Source of the DNA: an uncultured Lachnospiraceae bacterium
GTDB lineage: Bacteria > Bacillota > Clostridia > Lachnospirales > Lachnospiraceae
Length of the DNA: 64,000 bases
NCBI GenBank assembly: GCA_945868435.1
Contig: CAMBLG010000001.1
Coordinates: 348,470-412,469 of the forward strand
Direction: 5' to 3'
Under the pieces are notes generated by a model that saw only the letters and a program-made list of their open reading frames with translations, was not told the origin of the DNA and did no database searches. Shown here in pieces: positions 8,036 through 18,161 of this stretch; position 1 is the first letter of the stretch; each line of letters starts with the position of its first letter. A program made the position numbers and the translations under genes.

Positions 8036-10699
8036 ATGAATGAAGAAGAAATCAAAAATGAAGTGACCCCTATGATGCAGCATTATCTGCAGACAAAGGA
8101 GGAGTATAAGGATTGCATTTTATTTTACCGTCTCGGAGATTTTTATGAGATGTTTTTTGAGGATGCAAAGACCGTATCCAGAGAGCTGGAGCTTACCCTG
8201 ACCGGAAAAGCATGTGGTCTGCCGGAGCGTGCTCCGATGTGCGGCGTACCGTTTCATGCGGCGGATACATATATCAACCGTCTGGTGACCAAGGGCTACA
8301 AGGTAGCCATCTGTGAGCAGGTGGAGGATCCGAAGCTTGCCAAAGGCATGGTAAAACGTGAAGTGGTGCGTATTGTCACGCCCGGAACCAACACGGATAT
8401 GCAGTCTCTGGATGAGGGAAAGAATAATTATATCATGTGCATTGTCTATCTGGCAGACCGTTACGGTGTCGCTACCGCAGATGTGACCACCGGAGATTTC
8501 TTTGTGACGGAGGTGGACAGCGAGCGAAAGCTGATGGACGAGCTGAACCGTTTTGCACCTTCTGAGATTGTGTGCAATGAGCCTTTTTACATGAGCGGTA
8601 TTGATGTCAACGACATGCGGGGGCGTATGCAGATTGCGGTATCTGCACTGGATGCCTGGTATTTTGGGGATGATCTGGCAAAGGAGACGCTGCTTTCGCA
8701 TTTTCATGTACATACGCTGCAGGGACTTGGGCTGGAAGACTATGACAGCGGTGTAATTGCCAGCGGTGCATTGCTCAAATATCTCTATGAGACACAGAAG
8801 AATTCCCTGGACAATATTCTTGCACTGCATCCGTATTCTATCGGAAAATACATGATCATCGACAGTTCCACAAGACGGAATCTGGAGCTGGTGGAAACCC
8901 TTCGGGAAAAACAGAAGCGGGGCTCCCTTCTCTGGGTTTTGGATAAGACGAGAACTGCTATGGGGGCAAGACTTCTTCGCTCTTATGTGGAACAGCCGCT
9001 CATTGATAAGGATGAGATTTTAAAGAGACAGGAGCTCATAGGGAAGCTGAACGAGCAGGAGATTACAAGAGAAGAATTGCGGGAATACTTAAACCCCATC
9101 TATGATTTGGAGCGATTGATCACAAGGATCACATACCAGACGGCAAATCCGAGAGATATGCTTGCGTTTCGCAATTCTATCGGCATGCTGCCTCCCATAC
9201 GGACACTTTTAGATGAACTGGATGGTGCTCTGGTGGATGAGATCCGGGAGGATCTGGACTGTCTTGAGGATATCTATACGCTTCTGGAATCTTCCATCTC
9301 GGACGAGCCGCCGATTTCCGTCAGAGACGGCGATATCATCAAAAGCGGTTACCATGAGGAGGTAGACCGGCTCAGGCTTGCCAGCACAGACGGAAAGACG
9401 TGGCTTGCGAAGCTGGAGGCTGAAGAGAAGGAGAAAACCGGAATCAAAAATCTCCGGATCAAATACAATAAGGTGTTCGGATATTATCTGGAGGTGACCA
9501 ATTCCTTTAAGGATCTGGTGCCGGATTACTATGTGAGAAAACAGACGCTGGCCAACGCTGAGCGTTACATCACACCGGAGCTGAAGGAGTTGGAGGATAC
9601 AATACTTGGTGCCCAGGATCGCCTTGTCAATCTGGAATACGATCTGTTCCGGGATATCCGGGACGAGGTGGCCCGCAATGTGGCCCGCATTCAGCGCACG
9701 GCGAAAGCCATCGCCAAACTGGATGTGTTTGCATCAATGGCTCTTGTGGCAAGTCAGAACAACTACTGCAGGCCCAAGATCAATGAGGCTGGAATCATCG
9801 ATATCAAAGGTGGACGTCATCCGGTAGTGGAGAAAATGATCGTCAACGACATGTTCATTGACAATGACACTTATCTCGACAATCACAACAATCGGATTTC
9901 CATTATCACAGGACCGAATATGGCGGGAAAATCCACCTATATGCGTCAGACTGCTTTAATTGTGCTGATGGCTCAGGTGGGAAGCTATGTGCCCGCCACC
10001 TCCGCCAATATTGGTATTGTCGACCGCATTTTCACGCGAGTCGGAGCTTCGGATGATCTGGCCAGCGGACAGAGTACGTTCATGGTGGAGATGAACGAGG
10101 TGTCCAACATTCTGCGCAATGCCACGGCAAACTCGCTTCTGATTCTGGACGAGATCGGCCGGGGCACCAGTACCTTCGATGGACTCAGCATAGCGTGGGC
10201 TGTGGTGGAACACATCAGCAATGCAAAGCTGTTGGGAGCTAAGACGCTTTTTGCAACACATTATCATGAACTGACAGAGCTGGAGGGCAAGCTTTCCGGT
10301 GTAAACAATTATTGCATTGCGGTAAAGGAAAAAGGCGACGATATTGTGTTCCTGCGCAAGATTGTGAAGGGCGGAGCGGACAAGAGCTATGGAATTCAGG
10401 TGGCAAAGCTTGCGGGACTTCCGGACTCGGTGGTGGAGCGTGCAAAAGAAATCGTGAATGAACTGCTTGCTAATGACATCACAGAGACAGTGCGCAATAT
10501 TTCCGTGGAAAACGGAAACACGAAAAAGAAAAAGGAGCATCTGGATGAGGTGGATCTGACGCAGATGTCTCTGTTTGACACGGTAAAGGATGATGATATC
10601 ATCGAAGAACTGCGCAATGTGGATATCGGCAATCTTACGCCGTTAGAGGCCTTAAATAAGCTCTATGAACTGCAAAATAAAGTCAAAAATCGTTGGTAA
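8036..10699 (+). CDS. mutS: DNA mismatch repair protein MutS
   Basis: 887 residues from ATG 8036. The start is uncertain: TTG 8018 is in frame but sits directly against its AAAAGG, and ATG 8036 has only a weak site. MutS binds mismatches and recruits MutL. The Phe-Tyr-Glu mismatch-wedge motif is at residues 36-38 (DFYEMFFEDA), followed by the connector, lever and clamp domains. The ATPase has Walker A GPNMAGKST at about 626 and Walker B LILDEIGRGTSTFDG. Length and domain order are normal. It is followed by mutL after 37 bases. Confidence 0.97.
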   Translation: MNEEEIKNEVTPMMQHYLQTKEEYKDCILFYRLGDFYEMFFEDAKTVSRELELTLTGKACGLPERAPMCGVPFHAADTYINRLVTKGYKVAICEQVEDPKLAKGMVKREVVRIVTPGTNTDMQSLDEGKNNYIMCIVYLADRYGVATADVTTGDFFVTEVDSERKLMDELNRFAPSEIVCNEPFYMSGIDVNDMRGRMQIAVSALDAWYFGDDLAKETLLSHFHVHTLQGLGLEDYDSGVIASGALLKYLYETQKNSLDNILALHPYSIGKYMIIDSSTRRNLELVETLREKQKRGSLLWVLDKTRTAMGARLLRSYVEQPLIDKDEILKRQELIGKLNEQEITREELREYLNPIYDLERLITRITYQTANPRDMLAFRNSIGMLPPIRTLLDELDGALVDEIREDLDCLEDIYTLLESSISDEPPISVRDGDIIKSGYHEEVDRLRLASTDGKTWLAKLEAEEKEKTGIKNLRIKYNKVFGYYLEVTNSFKDLVPDYYVRKQTLANAERYITPELKELEDTILGAQDRLVNLEYDLFRDIRDEVARNVARIQRTAKAIAKLDVFASMALVASQNNYCRPKINEAGIIDIKGGRHPVVEKMIVNDMFIDNDTYLDNHNNRISIITGPNMAGKSTYMRQTALIVLMAQVGSYVPATSANIGIVDRIFTRVGASDDLASGQSTFMVEMNEVSNILRNATANSLLILDEIGRGTSTFDGLSIAWAVVEHISNAKLLGAKTLFATHYHELTELEGKLSGVNNYCIAVKEKGDDIVFLRKIVKGGADKSYGIQVAKLAGLPDSVVERAKEIVNELLANDITETVRNISVENGNTKKKKEHLDEVDLTQMSLFDTVKDDDIIEELRNVDIGNLTPLEALNKLYELQNKVKNRW

Positions 10700-10736
10700 C
10701 AGAATTTGAAAAGCAAGGAAATGATGAGGAATAACC

Positions 10737-12611
10737 ATGAGTAATATCATGCTGCTGGATCAGGAGACAATTGATAAGATTGCGGCTGGGGAAGTGGTGG
10801 AGCGTCCCTGCTCGGTGGTGAAGGAATTGGTGGAAAATGCGATTGATGCGGGAGCTACCGCCATCACTGTTGAGATTAAGGACGGGGGAATTTCCCTGAT
10901 CCGAATTACCGATAACGGCTGTGGCATTGAACGGGAGGAAGTGCCGCTGGCATTTTTGCGGCATTCCACCAGCAAGATTCGAAGTGCAGAGGATCTGATG
11001 TGCGTGCATTCCCTGGGCTTTCGCGGTGAGGCTTTGTCCAGTATCGCAGCGGTGTCGCGGGTAGAATTGATCACCAAGACCTACGATGCGCTGACAGGTA
11101 CCCGTTATCTGATTGAAGGCTCAAAGGAGGTAGCGTTGGAGGAAGTGGGAGCACCGGACGGAACGACGTTTTTGGTGAAGGATTTATTTTACAACACCCC
11201 CGCCCGCCGGAAGTTCTTAAAGTCTGCCCAGACAGAAGGAACCTACATCAGTGATATGCTGGAAAAGCTTGCTCTTTCTCATCCGGACATTTCTTTTAAA
11301 TACATAAACAATAACCAGACCAAGCTGCATACCTCCGGCAACGGAAACAGAAAGGATCTGATCTATCATATATACGGCAGAGACATTACGGCAGAGCTGC
11401 TTGAAGTAGGGTATGAGGGCGAATATTTTCAGGTCTCCGGCTTTATCGGAAAACCGTCCGTCAGCCGGGGCAATCGCAATTTTGAGAACTACTTTATCAA
11501 TGGGCGGTACATCAAGAGCAACCTGATCGCAAAGGCCATTGAGGAGGCCTACCGCAGTTTTCTGATGCAGCACCAGTATCCGTTTACAGTTTTATACTTT
11601 ACCTTTGAGGGAGAAACTGTGGATGTCAATGTGCATCCAACAAAGATGGAACTGCGCTTTGGACACAATCAGGAAATTTATCGGGAACTGATGGAGGCGC
11701 TGTACGCGGTTTTGGCCCACAAGGAGCTGATTCCGGAAGTGCCTGTCACGGAGGAGAAGACAGCAAGGATTCCCAGTGTGTATCCGGAGCCCATTCCGGA
11801 GCCCTTTGAAAAACGCCGGTTGAATGATATTCAAAAAAAAGTGGAATGCAAAACGTATTCTTCGGAAGAAGAGTCAAAACCGGAACAGGCTTCGGTAGAG
11901 GAGCCGGCAAACCGATATCATGCTCCTGCTCATCCGGGCGTACACATACTTCCCGCAAAAGATTTACCACAGGGAGCGACCGAACAGCTTACTCTAGAAG
12001 CAATGTCGCCGGATTTTCTGACTGTGGATGCCAGGAAAAAGCACCGCATCATAGGCCAGTTGTTCAAGACCTACTGGCTGGTGGAATACGAAGATAAACT
12101 CTATATCATTGACCAGCACGCAGCTCATGAAAAGGTGCTTTATGAACGGAAGATGGCACAGCTTGCAAGAAAAGAATTCACCTCCCAGAACATCAGTCCG
12201 CCGATTATTTTAAGTCTGGATGCAAAAGAACAGGAGATGCTTTTGCGTTATCAGGAGGAAATCAGCAGGCTGGGATATGTTATTGAGCCCTTTGGGGGAA
12301 GGGAATATATGATTTCGGCGGTTCCGGACAATCTGTTTTCCATCGATGTGAAGGATTTGTTTATTGAAATGCTGGATGATTTTACGAACTTATCCGGCAA
12401 GGAGACGCCGGAGCTGATCACGGAGAGGGTCGCATCCATGTCCTGCAAGGCTGCAGTTAAGGGAAATGATGCGTTAAGTCTTCCGGAAATTGATGCACTG
12501 ATCGAGGAACTACTTACACTGGATAATCCGTTTCATTGTCCCCATGGCAGACCAACGATCATCTCCATGAGTAAATATGAGCTGGAAAAGAAGTTCAAGC
12601 GGATTGTGTAA
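10737..12611 (+). CDS. mutL: DNA mismatch repair endonuclease MutL
   Basis: 624 residues. The N-terminal GHKL ATPase shows ELVENAIDAGA, DNGCGI and FRGEALSSI. The C-terminal domain carries the metal-dependent nicking motif DQHAAHEKVLYE starting at residue 459, plus CPHGRP near the end. This is therefore an endonuclease-type MutL, as expected for a bacterium without MutH and Dam. A Glu/Pro-rich linker (~340-410) joins the domains. GATGAGGAATAACC precedes the ATG. The stop codon abuts the miaA reading frame. Confidence 0.97.
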   Translation: MSNIMLLDQETIDKIAAGEVVERPCSVVKELVENAIDAGATAITVEIKDGGISLIRITDNGCGIEREEVPLAFLRHSTSKIRSAEDLMCVHSLGFRGEALSSIAAVSRVELITKTYDALTGTRYLIEGSKEVALEEVGAPDGTTFLVKDLFYNTPARRKFLKSAQTEGTYISDMLEKLALSHPDISFKYINNNQTKLHTSGNGNRKDLIYHIYGRDITAELLEVGYEGEYFQVSGFIGKPSVSRGNRNFENYFINGRYIKSNLIAKAIEEAYRSFLMQHQYPFTVLYFTFEGETVDVNVHPTKMELRFGHNQEIYRELMEALYAVLAHKELIPEVPVTEEKTARIPSVYPEPIPEPFEKRRLNDIQKKVECKTYSSEEESKPEQASVEEPANRYHAPAHPGVHILPAKDLPQGATEQLTLEAMSPDFLTVDARKKHRIIGQLFKTYWLVEYEDKLYIIDQHAAHEKVLYERKMAQLARKEFTSQNISPPIILSLDAKEQEMLLRYQEEISRLGYVIEPFGGREYMISAVPDNLFSIDVKDLFIEMLDDFTNLSGKETPELITERVASMSCKAAVKGNDALSLPEIDALIEELLTLDNPFHCPHGRPTIISMSKYELEKKFKRIV

Positions 12612-12643
12612 TGTCCGTGGAAAAGAGGAGAGAGAAACGTGTT

Positions 12644-13615
12644 ATGGAAAAAAGACCATTGATCATTCTTGCAGGACCCACGGCCGTAGGCAAGACAGAT
12701 CTTTCAATACAACTTGCCAAACGCATAAACGGAGCCATTATTTCCGCAGATTCCATGCAGGTATACAAATACATGGATATCGGCTCGGCCAAAGTGACAA
12801 AGGAAGAAATGCAGGGAATTCCGCATTATCTGATCGATGAATTGCTTCCTTCTGAGGAATTTCACGTTGTGCGTTTTCAAACGATGGCCAAAGCTGCCCT
12901 GGAAGAAATCTATGGTTCCGGGAAAATCCCAATCGTGGCGGGCGGAACCGGCTTTTATATTCAGTCCCTGTTGTACGACATTGATTTTACAACTCAGGAC
13001 AGTGACGAGAATTTTCGGCAGGATATGGCTGACTATGCACGCCAATATGGAGCCCATGCGCTTCATGAAAAATTAAAAGACATTGACCCCGGCTCCTATG
13101 AGAGCATTCATGAAAATAATGTCAAACGGGTTATACGAGCGTTGGAATACTATCACCAGACCGGTCAGCCGATTTCCGAGCACAATGAGGCAGAGCAGGC
13201 AAAAGCTTCCCCTTACAGGTTTGCATACTTTGTTTTGACCGATGAACGGGAACACTTGTATGAACGCATTGACAGGCGTGTAGATCTCATGATGGATAAG
13301 GGGCTTCTGGATGAGGTAAAACGCCTGAAGGATATGGGATATCACAGACAGATGGTTGCCATGCAGGGGCTGGGATACAAAGAGCTTTTCGATTATCTGG
13401 ATGGAACATGTTCTTTGGAGGAGGCTGTCTACATCATAAAACGAGAGACCAGACATTTCGCCAAGCGGCAGATCACCTGGTTCAAACGGGAACGAGATGT
13501 AATCTGGCTGGACAAATCCGTATTGGGTGGTGACGAAGCAATTCTTGGAGAAATGCTTCGCATTTTGAATGAGAAAGGAATCTGTCATGAAGGAACAATT
13601 GATGAAAACCTATGA
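12644..13615 (+). CDS. miaA: tRNA dimethylallyltransferase MiaA
   Basis: 323 residues from ATG 12644, preceded by GAGGAGAGAG; ATG 12611 overlapping the mutL stop is possible but has no Shine-Dalgarno. MiaA transfers a dimethylallyl group to N6 of A37 in tRNAs reading UNN codons. The P-loop GPTAVGKTDLS, the ISADSMQVYKYMDIGSAK segment and AGGTGFYIQSLL are family hallmarks. The C-terminal KRQITWFKR motif is present. It overlaps the next gene by 29 bases, indicating tight coupling in mutS-mutL-miaA-lyase order. Confidence 0.96.
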   Translation: MEKRPLIILAGPTAVGKTDLSIQLAKRINGAIISADSMQVYKYMDIGSAKVTKEEMQGIPHYLIDELLPSEEFHVVRFQTMAKAALEEIYGSGKIPIVAGGTGFYIQSLLYDIDFTTQDSDENFRQDMADYARQYGAHALHEKLKDIDPGSYESIHENNVKRVIRALEYYHQTGQPISEHNEAEQAKASPYRFAYFVLTDEREHLYERIDRRVDLMMDKGLLDEVKRLKDMGYHRQMVAMQGLGYKELFDYLDGTCSLEEAVYIIKRETRHFAKRQITWFKRERDVIWLDKSVLGGDEAILGEMLRILNEKGICHEGTIDENL

Positions 13616-14885
13616 AGAACTTGGAATCTGCGAAAGCGTATATCGTTTCGGAGAAGCCATTGAAGAACAATTAAAGGAGCGCTTTGAACGCATTGACGCC
13701 AACGCGGAAATAAATCAAATGAAGGTGATCTCTGCAATGCAGAAAAACCGGGTGAGTGCGGAGTGCTTCAATATATCCAGCGGATATGGGTATAATGATA
13801 TGGGAAGAGATACTTTAGAGCGTGTGTATGCGGATTGTTTCGGCGGTGAAGACGCCCTGGTCCGTCCCCAGATTACCTGTGGAACACATGCCCTGGCTCT
13901 GGCGCTGATGTCCAATTTACGTCCCGGTGACGAACTTTTATCTCCTGTCGGAAAACCTTATGATACCTTGGAGGAAGTCATTGGCATAAGGCCTTCCAAA
14001 GGATCTCTGGCAGAGTATGGTATTACCTATGCTCAAGTGGATTTACTGTCGGATGGATGTTTTGATTATGAAGGAATCAAGGCTGCCATCAATGAGCGAA
14101 CAAAGCTTGTTACCATTCAACGGTCCAAGGGATATGCTACCAGACCGACTTTGTCTGTTCAGCGTATAGGAGAGCTGATTGCTTTTGTAAAGAGTATTAA
14201 GCCGGATGTGATCTGTATGGTGGACAACTGCTACGGAGAATTCGTGGAGGAACGGGAGCCGATTCAGGTTGGAGCGGACATGATCGTTGGATCCCTCATC
14301 AAAAATCCCGGTGGCGGACTTGCTCCTATTGGCGGCTATATTGTGGGCAAAAAGGAGTGCGTAGCAAATGCTGCATATCGTCTTACCTCTCCGGGACTTG
14401 GAAAGGAGGTCGGTGCGTCACTGGGGGTCATCCAATCCTTCTATCAGGGGCTGTTCTTAGCTCCGACCGTCGTGAGTGGTGCTTTAAAAGGTGCAATTTT
14501 TGCAGCAAATATCTATGAAAAGCTTGGATATAAAGTTGTGCCAAATGCAACGGAGAGCCGTCATGACATCATTCAGGCGGTTGAATTTGGGAATAAAGAG
14601 GCTATGATTGCCTTCTGTGAGGGAATTCAGGCCGCTGCACCGGTGGACAGTTATGTGACACCGGAACCATGGGCCATGCCGGGCTACGACAGCGATGTGA
14701 TCATGGCCGCTGGAGCATTCGTACAGGGCTCATCCATCGAATTGTCAGCCGACGGGCCGGTGAAGCCGCCGTATGCCGTGTATTTTCAGGGTGGACTTAC
14801 CTGGTATCACGCAAAGCTTGGAATTCTTATGTCTTTACAAAAACTTTATGAACGCAACCTTGTTAATATAGATGAGGTGTGCTAG
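13587..14885 (+). CDS. Methionine gamma-lyase family PLP protein (YnbB-like)
   Basis: 432 residues from ATG 13587, with AAAGGA eight bases upstream inside the end of miaA. The sequence matches the Met_gamma_lyase family (B. subtilis YnbB, old name 'aluminium resistance protein'). It shows a GTHALALALMSNL substrate-loop region, DNCYGEFVE, and SLIKNPGGGLAPIGGYI, whose lysine (about residue 239) should bind PLP. These are fold-type I enzymes predicted to act on sulfur amino acids; the true reaction is not established for this branch. In Firmicutes the gene is regularly found after miaA, as here. Confidence 0.88.
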   Translation: MKEQLMKTYEELGICESVYRFGEAIEEQLKERFERIDANAEINQMKVISAMQKNRVSAECFNISSGYGYNDMGRDTLERVYADCFGGEDALVRPQITCGTHALALALMSNLRPGDELLSPVGKPYDTLEEVIGIRPSKGSLAEYGITYAQVDLLSDGCFDYEGIKAAINERTKLVTIQRSKGYATRPTLSVQRIGELIAFVKSIKPDVICMVDNCYGEFVEEREPIQVGADMIVGSLIKNPGGGLAPIGGYIVGKKECVANAAYRLTSPGLGKEVGASLGVIQSFYQGLFLAPTVVSGALKGAIFAANIYEKLGYKVVPNATESRHDIIQAVEFGNKEAMIAFCEGIQAAAPVDSYVTPEPWAMPGYDSDVIMAAGAFVQGSSIELSADGPVKPPYAVYFQGGLTWYHAKLGILMSLQKLYERNLVNIDEVC

Positions 14886-14979
14886 AATGAACATGGTTTC
14901 TGTCATGACAGCTTTGCAATAGGAAGGCTGTGTCGTGACTTGTGTTGCGTGTATGATCTGGGAGAATAGAAAGGTATTT

Positions 14980-15672
14980 ATGCAACACACAACTGTAAAA
15001 GAACTGCCGGAATCCGAGCGCCCGTACGAGCGCTTTCTGGCATTGGGAGCCGAAGCATTATCCGATGCGGAGCTCCTTTCCATTATTCTAAAGACCGGAA
15101 CCAAAGAGCTGACGGCATTGGATATCGCCAGACAACTGCTTTCTGAGTGTCATGGGAATCTTCTCAATCTCTATGAATTTTCCTATGAAGAGCTCATGGA
15201 GCATAAGGGTATTGGTCCGGTGAAAGCCATTCAGCTGAAAGCTGTGGCGGAGCTGTCCAAACGAATTGCCCGCACCGACAACAGTGACAAACTGGAGTTG
15301 AACAAACCTGAGACGGTTGCCGGTTATTATATGGAGACCCTTCGCCATCAGAAAAGAGAAGTGGTTATGGCGGCTTTTTTTGATGCCAAATGCCATTTTC
15401 TTGGAGATTCCGTGATTGCAACCGGAGGAAGCGATTCCGCGTGCGTAGCGGTGTCTGCATTGTTTCAGGAAGCCCTGAAGCGACATGCGGTACAGATGAT
15501 TGTACTTCACAATCATCCCAGCGGAGACCCCAATCCAAGCACGGCAGACATCCAATTGACCGAGCGTCTGGCAGAGGGGGCAAAGCTTTTGGGATTGCAG
15601 TTATCCGACCATATTGTGATCGGGGACAATCGATATTACAGCTTTTTGGAGAACTCCATTATGCCGGTATAG
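14980..15672 (+). CDS. radC: RadC/UPF0758 family JAB-domain protein
   Basis: 230 residues from ATG 14980 (AAAGG just upstream). The N-terminal helix-hairpin-helix region (HKGIGPVKAIQLKAVAEL) is followed by a JAB/MPN-type metalloprotease fold carrying HNHPSGDPNPSTAD, the zinc-binding signature. Historically named RadC, the family has no proven repair role. Its place just before mreB is conserved in Firmicutes. The 94 bases upstream contain an imperfect inverted repeat (GTCATGACAGC and GCTGTGTCGTGAC) and no clear promoter. Confidence 0.93.
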   Translation: MQHTTVKELPESERPYERFLALGAEALSDAELLSIILKTGTKELTALDIARQLLSECHGNLLNLYEFSYEELMEHKGIGPVKAIQLKAVAELSKRIARTDNSDKLELNKPETVAGYYMETLRHQKREVVMAAFFDAKCHFLGDSVIATGGSDSACVAVSALFQEALKRHAVQMIVLHNHPSGDPNPSTADIQLTERLAEGAKLLGLQLSDHIVIGDNRYYSFLENSIMPV

Positions 15673-15705
15673 CGGCGAAAGCTACATAAGAAAAGGGAGA
15701 GAGCT

Positions 15706-16722
15706 ATGAACAACAATATTTATGGGATTGATTTCGGAACCTGTAACTTTAAAGTGTTCTGCAAACCTACAGGTAAGATACTGAGCGAAAAGAACACAAT
15801 CGCTATCATAAACAAGAATCAAATGTATGCCTATGGTGATGCTGCGTATGCTATGTACGAGAAAGCGCCGGAAACGATCAACGTTACATTTCCGGTGGTA
15901 AGCGGTGTGATTGCGGATTATGCATTCCTTCAGAATATGATCTTCGAGTACCTGGAAAACAAAATGCGGGGAAAGGTGAAGAATGCGGAATTTTTGGTTG
16001 CAGTTCCGACAGATATCACAGATGTGGAGAAGCGTGCCTTTTTCGAATTGTTTTACAAGAGCAAATATCGTCCGAAAAATGTTATGCTCTGTGAGAAGCC
16101 TCTTGCGGATGCGGTAGGGCTTGGACTTGACATCAACGAGCCCACCGGAGTCATGGTGGTGGATCTCGGGGCGGATACCATTGAGATTTCCGTGATTTCC
16201 CTTGGGGGCATGGTCTTAAGTGATCTGTTGCATTTTGGCTCCAATCGTTTGGACGAATCGATTATCAGCTACATTCGTAAGGAATTCAATCTAATAATTG
16301 GCAAGAGAACTGCCAAAGCATTGAAGGAAGAACTTGGAAGCGGTCTTCCGGGACGCACGGAAACGATGGTGATTGTCGGATTGGATGTTGTCAGCGGCCT
16401 TCCGGTAGAGCGGGAAATCAGTGCCGAGATCATATATGAAGCGACCAAGAGCAATCTGGAATCCATCTGCACCTCCATTAAAATGATTCTGGAGAAGACG
16501 CCGCCTGAGCTTGCAAAGGATATTATTCACGCTGGAATATACATTACCGGTGGTGGTTCTAAGATTACGGATCTGGATAAGCTTTTTACCGAAATTACCA
16601 ATATTAAGGTTAACACCTGTGACAACCCGGAACAGAGTGCCGTCCGAGGACTTGCCAAGATTGCTTCGGATTCCAAGTACAAACGAATACCGTACACGGT
16701 GAAGACTAATAGCTTAAAATAG
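15706..16722 (+). CDS. mreB: Rod shape-determining protein MreB
   Basis: 338 residues with an actin fold. Phosphate-1 motif GIDFGTCN is at the N-terminus, phosphate-2 VVDLGADTIEIS in the middle and the adenosine motif YITGGGSKI near the C-terminus. MreB filaments under the membrane guide the elongation machinery. GIDFGTCN differs from the more usual GIDLGTAN. The N-terminus lacks an added amphipathic helix. AAAAGGGAGAG precedes the ATG. mreC, mreD, PBP2 and rodA follow, which confirms the identification. Confidence 0.93.
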   Translation: MNNNIYGIDFGTCNFKVFCKPTGKILSEKNTIAIINKNQMYAYGDAAYAMYEKAPETINVTFPVVSGVIADYAFLQNMIFEYLENKMRGKVKNAEFLVAVPTDITDVEKRAFFELFYKSKYRPKNVMLCEKPLADAVGLGLDINEPTGVMVVDLGADTIEISVISLGGMVLSDLLHFGSNRLDESIISYIRKEFNLIIGKRTAKALKEELGSGLPGRTETMVIVGLDVVSGLPVEREISAEIIYEATKSNLESICTSIKMILEKTPPELAKDIIHAGIYITGGGSKITDLDKLFTEITNIKVNTCDNPEQSAVRGLAKIASDSKYKRIPYTVKTNSLK

Positions 16723-16730
16723 AGGGATTC

Positions 16731-17636
16731 ATGAAAAAGTTTCGCAATATTCGCAATAAGAAAAAAAGAATACCAAGCAAATATTTGCTTGCAATCCTCT
16801 CAACGGTGTGTGTACTTGCGCTTTTTATCAGCCTTGTATTTAACATTAACGGCGGACCGTTAAATATGGTTGCCGGATATGTGTTTGTCCCAATGCAAAA
16901 AGGCATTAACGGTGCCGGGGCATGGCTGTCCGGAAAAGCGAATGATTTCAAGACACTGGGGGAGGTTCTGGAGGAGAACAAAGCACTTCAGGAACAGGTG
17001 GATGAGCTGACCTCACAATTAAACAATACCAAACTGGATCAGTATGAACTGGACAGTTACCGCGAACTCTTAGAACTGGATGACCAGTACGCAGAGTATG
17101 AGAAGGTGGCGGCTCATGTCATTGCAAAAGATTCCGGAAACTGGTTCTCTACGTTTACCATTGACAAAGGCTCCAAGGATGGAATCGCGAAAGGTATGAA
17201 TGTCATTGCAGGAAGCGGGCTTGTAGGGATCGTAACCGATGTGGGACCGAATTTTGCGAAGGTGCGCAGCATTATTGATGATTCCAGCAATGTTAGTGCC
17301 ATGGTGCTTACTACCAAAGATAATTTTAATGTCAGCGGAAGTCTTCAGACGATGAACGAGGATAAACTGCTTCCGTTTACGGAACTTCGGGATGAAAATG
17401 ATGAAGTTCAGATGGGGGATCCGGTTGTGACTTCTTATGTCTCTGATCAGTATCAGCAGGGCATTTTGATTGGATATATATATAGTATCGAGGAGAATCC
17501 GAATAACCTGACCAAATCCGGAACTATTACACCGGTGGTAGATTTCCAGCACCTACGGGAGGTTCTTGTCATCACAGCCATCAAGGATACCGGTGAGGAG
17601 AACATTAAGCAGGGATCCACGGATACTCAGGAGTAA
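16731..17636 (+). CDS. mreC: Rod shape-determining protein MreC
   Basis: 301 residues. A basic N-terminal tail (RNIRNKKKR) precedes one transmembrane helix at about 20-42, then a coiled coil (~75-105) rich in Leu/Glu/Gln. The extracellular beta-barrel pair includes the GSKDGIAKGMNVIAGSGLVGIV stretch typical of MreC. MreC links cytoplasmic MreB to the extracellular faces of PBP2 and RodA. It starts eight bases after mreB and is followed by mreD after three bases. Confidence 0.95.
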   Translation: MKKFRNIRNKKKRIPSKYLLAILSTVCVLALFISLVFNINGGPLNMVAGYVFVPMQKGINGAGAWLSGKANDFKTLGEVLEENKALQEQVDELTSQLNNTKLDQYELDSYRELLELDDQYAEYEKVAAHVIAKDSGNWFSTFTIDKGSKDGIAKGMNVIAGSGLVGIVTDVGPNFAKVRSIIDDSSNVSAMVLTTKDNFNVSGSLQTMNEDKLLPFTELRDENDEVQMGDPVVTSYVSDQYQQGILIGYIYSIEENPNNLTKSGTITPVVDFQHLREVLVITAIKDTGEENIKQGSTDTQE

Positions 17637-17639
17637 CAG

Positions 17640-18161
17640 ATGCGTAGAAAAATCGTACTTTTTATTATCATCACAATATGCTTTCTATTGCAGTGCACAG
17701 TATTTCAGTCACTGTCTTTTGCCGGGATAGCTCCCAACCTTCTGATTATTGTTGTTTCCGCTTTTGGACTTATGCGGGGCAAAAAGGAAGGGCTGTTGGT
17801 TGGATTTTTTTGCGGTCTGCTTGTCGACATTTTTTTCGGTTTTTATCTGGGGGTATATGCTTTACTCTATATGTATGTCGGCTATATCAACGGATTGTTG
17901 CAAAAACGCTTTTTCCCGGATGATATCAAGCTGCCGATGATCATGATCGGCGTCAGTGACATTGCATGCAATCTATTGGTTTATTTTTTTATGTTTTTGT
18001 TTCGTGGACGTTTTCATTTCCTCTATTACCTGAAATCGGTAATTTTCCCGGAATTCGTCTATACTATGGTGATTACCATATTTCTGTATTTCATTTTGCT
18101 CAAGGTAAACCAGTGGTTGGAAAAACATGAGAAGAGGAGAGCGAAGAAGTTTGATGTATGA
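17640..18161 (+). CDS. mreD: Rod shape-determining membrane protein MreD
   Basis: 173 residues with about five hydrophobic helices and a highly basic C-terminus (EKHEKRRAKKFDV). Its size, topology and place directly after mreC identify MreD, a membrane partner of MreC and RodA. The sequence itself is poorly conserved across bacteria. The last bases overlap the start of the PBP2 gene. Confidence 0.9.
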   Translation: MRRKIVLFIIITICFLLQCTVFQSLSFAGIAPNLLIIVVSAFGLMRGKKEGLLVGFFCGLLVDIFFGFYLGVYALLYMYVGYINGLLQKRFFPDDIKLPMIMIGVSDIACNLLVYFFMFLFRGRFHFLYYLKSVIFPEFVYTMVITIFLYFILLKVNQWLEKHEKRRAKKFDV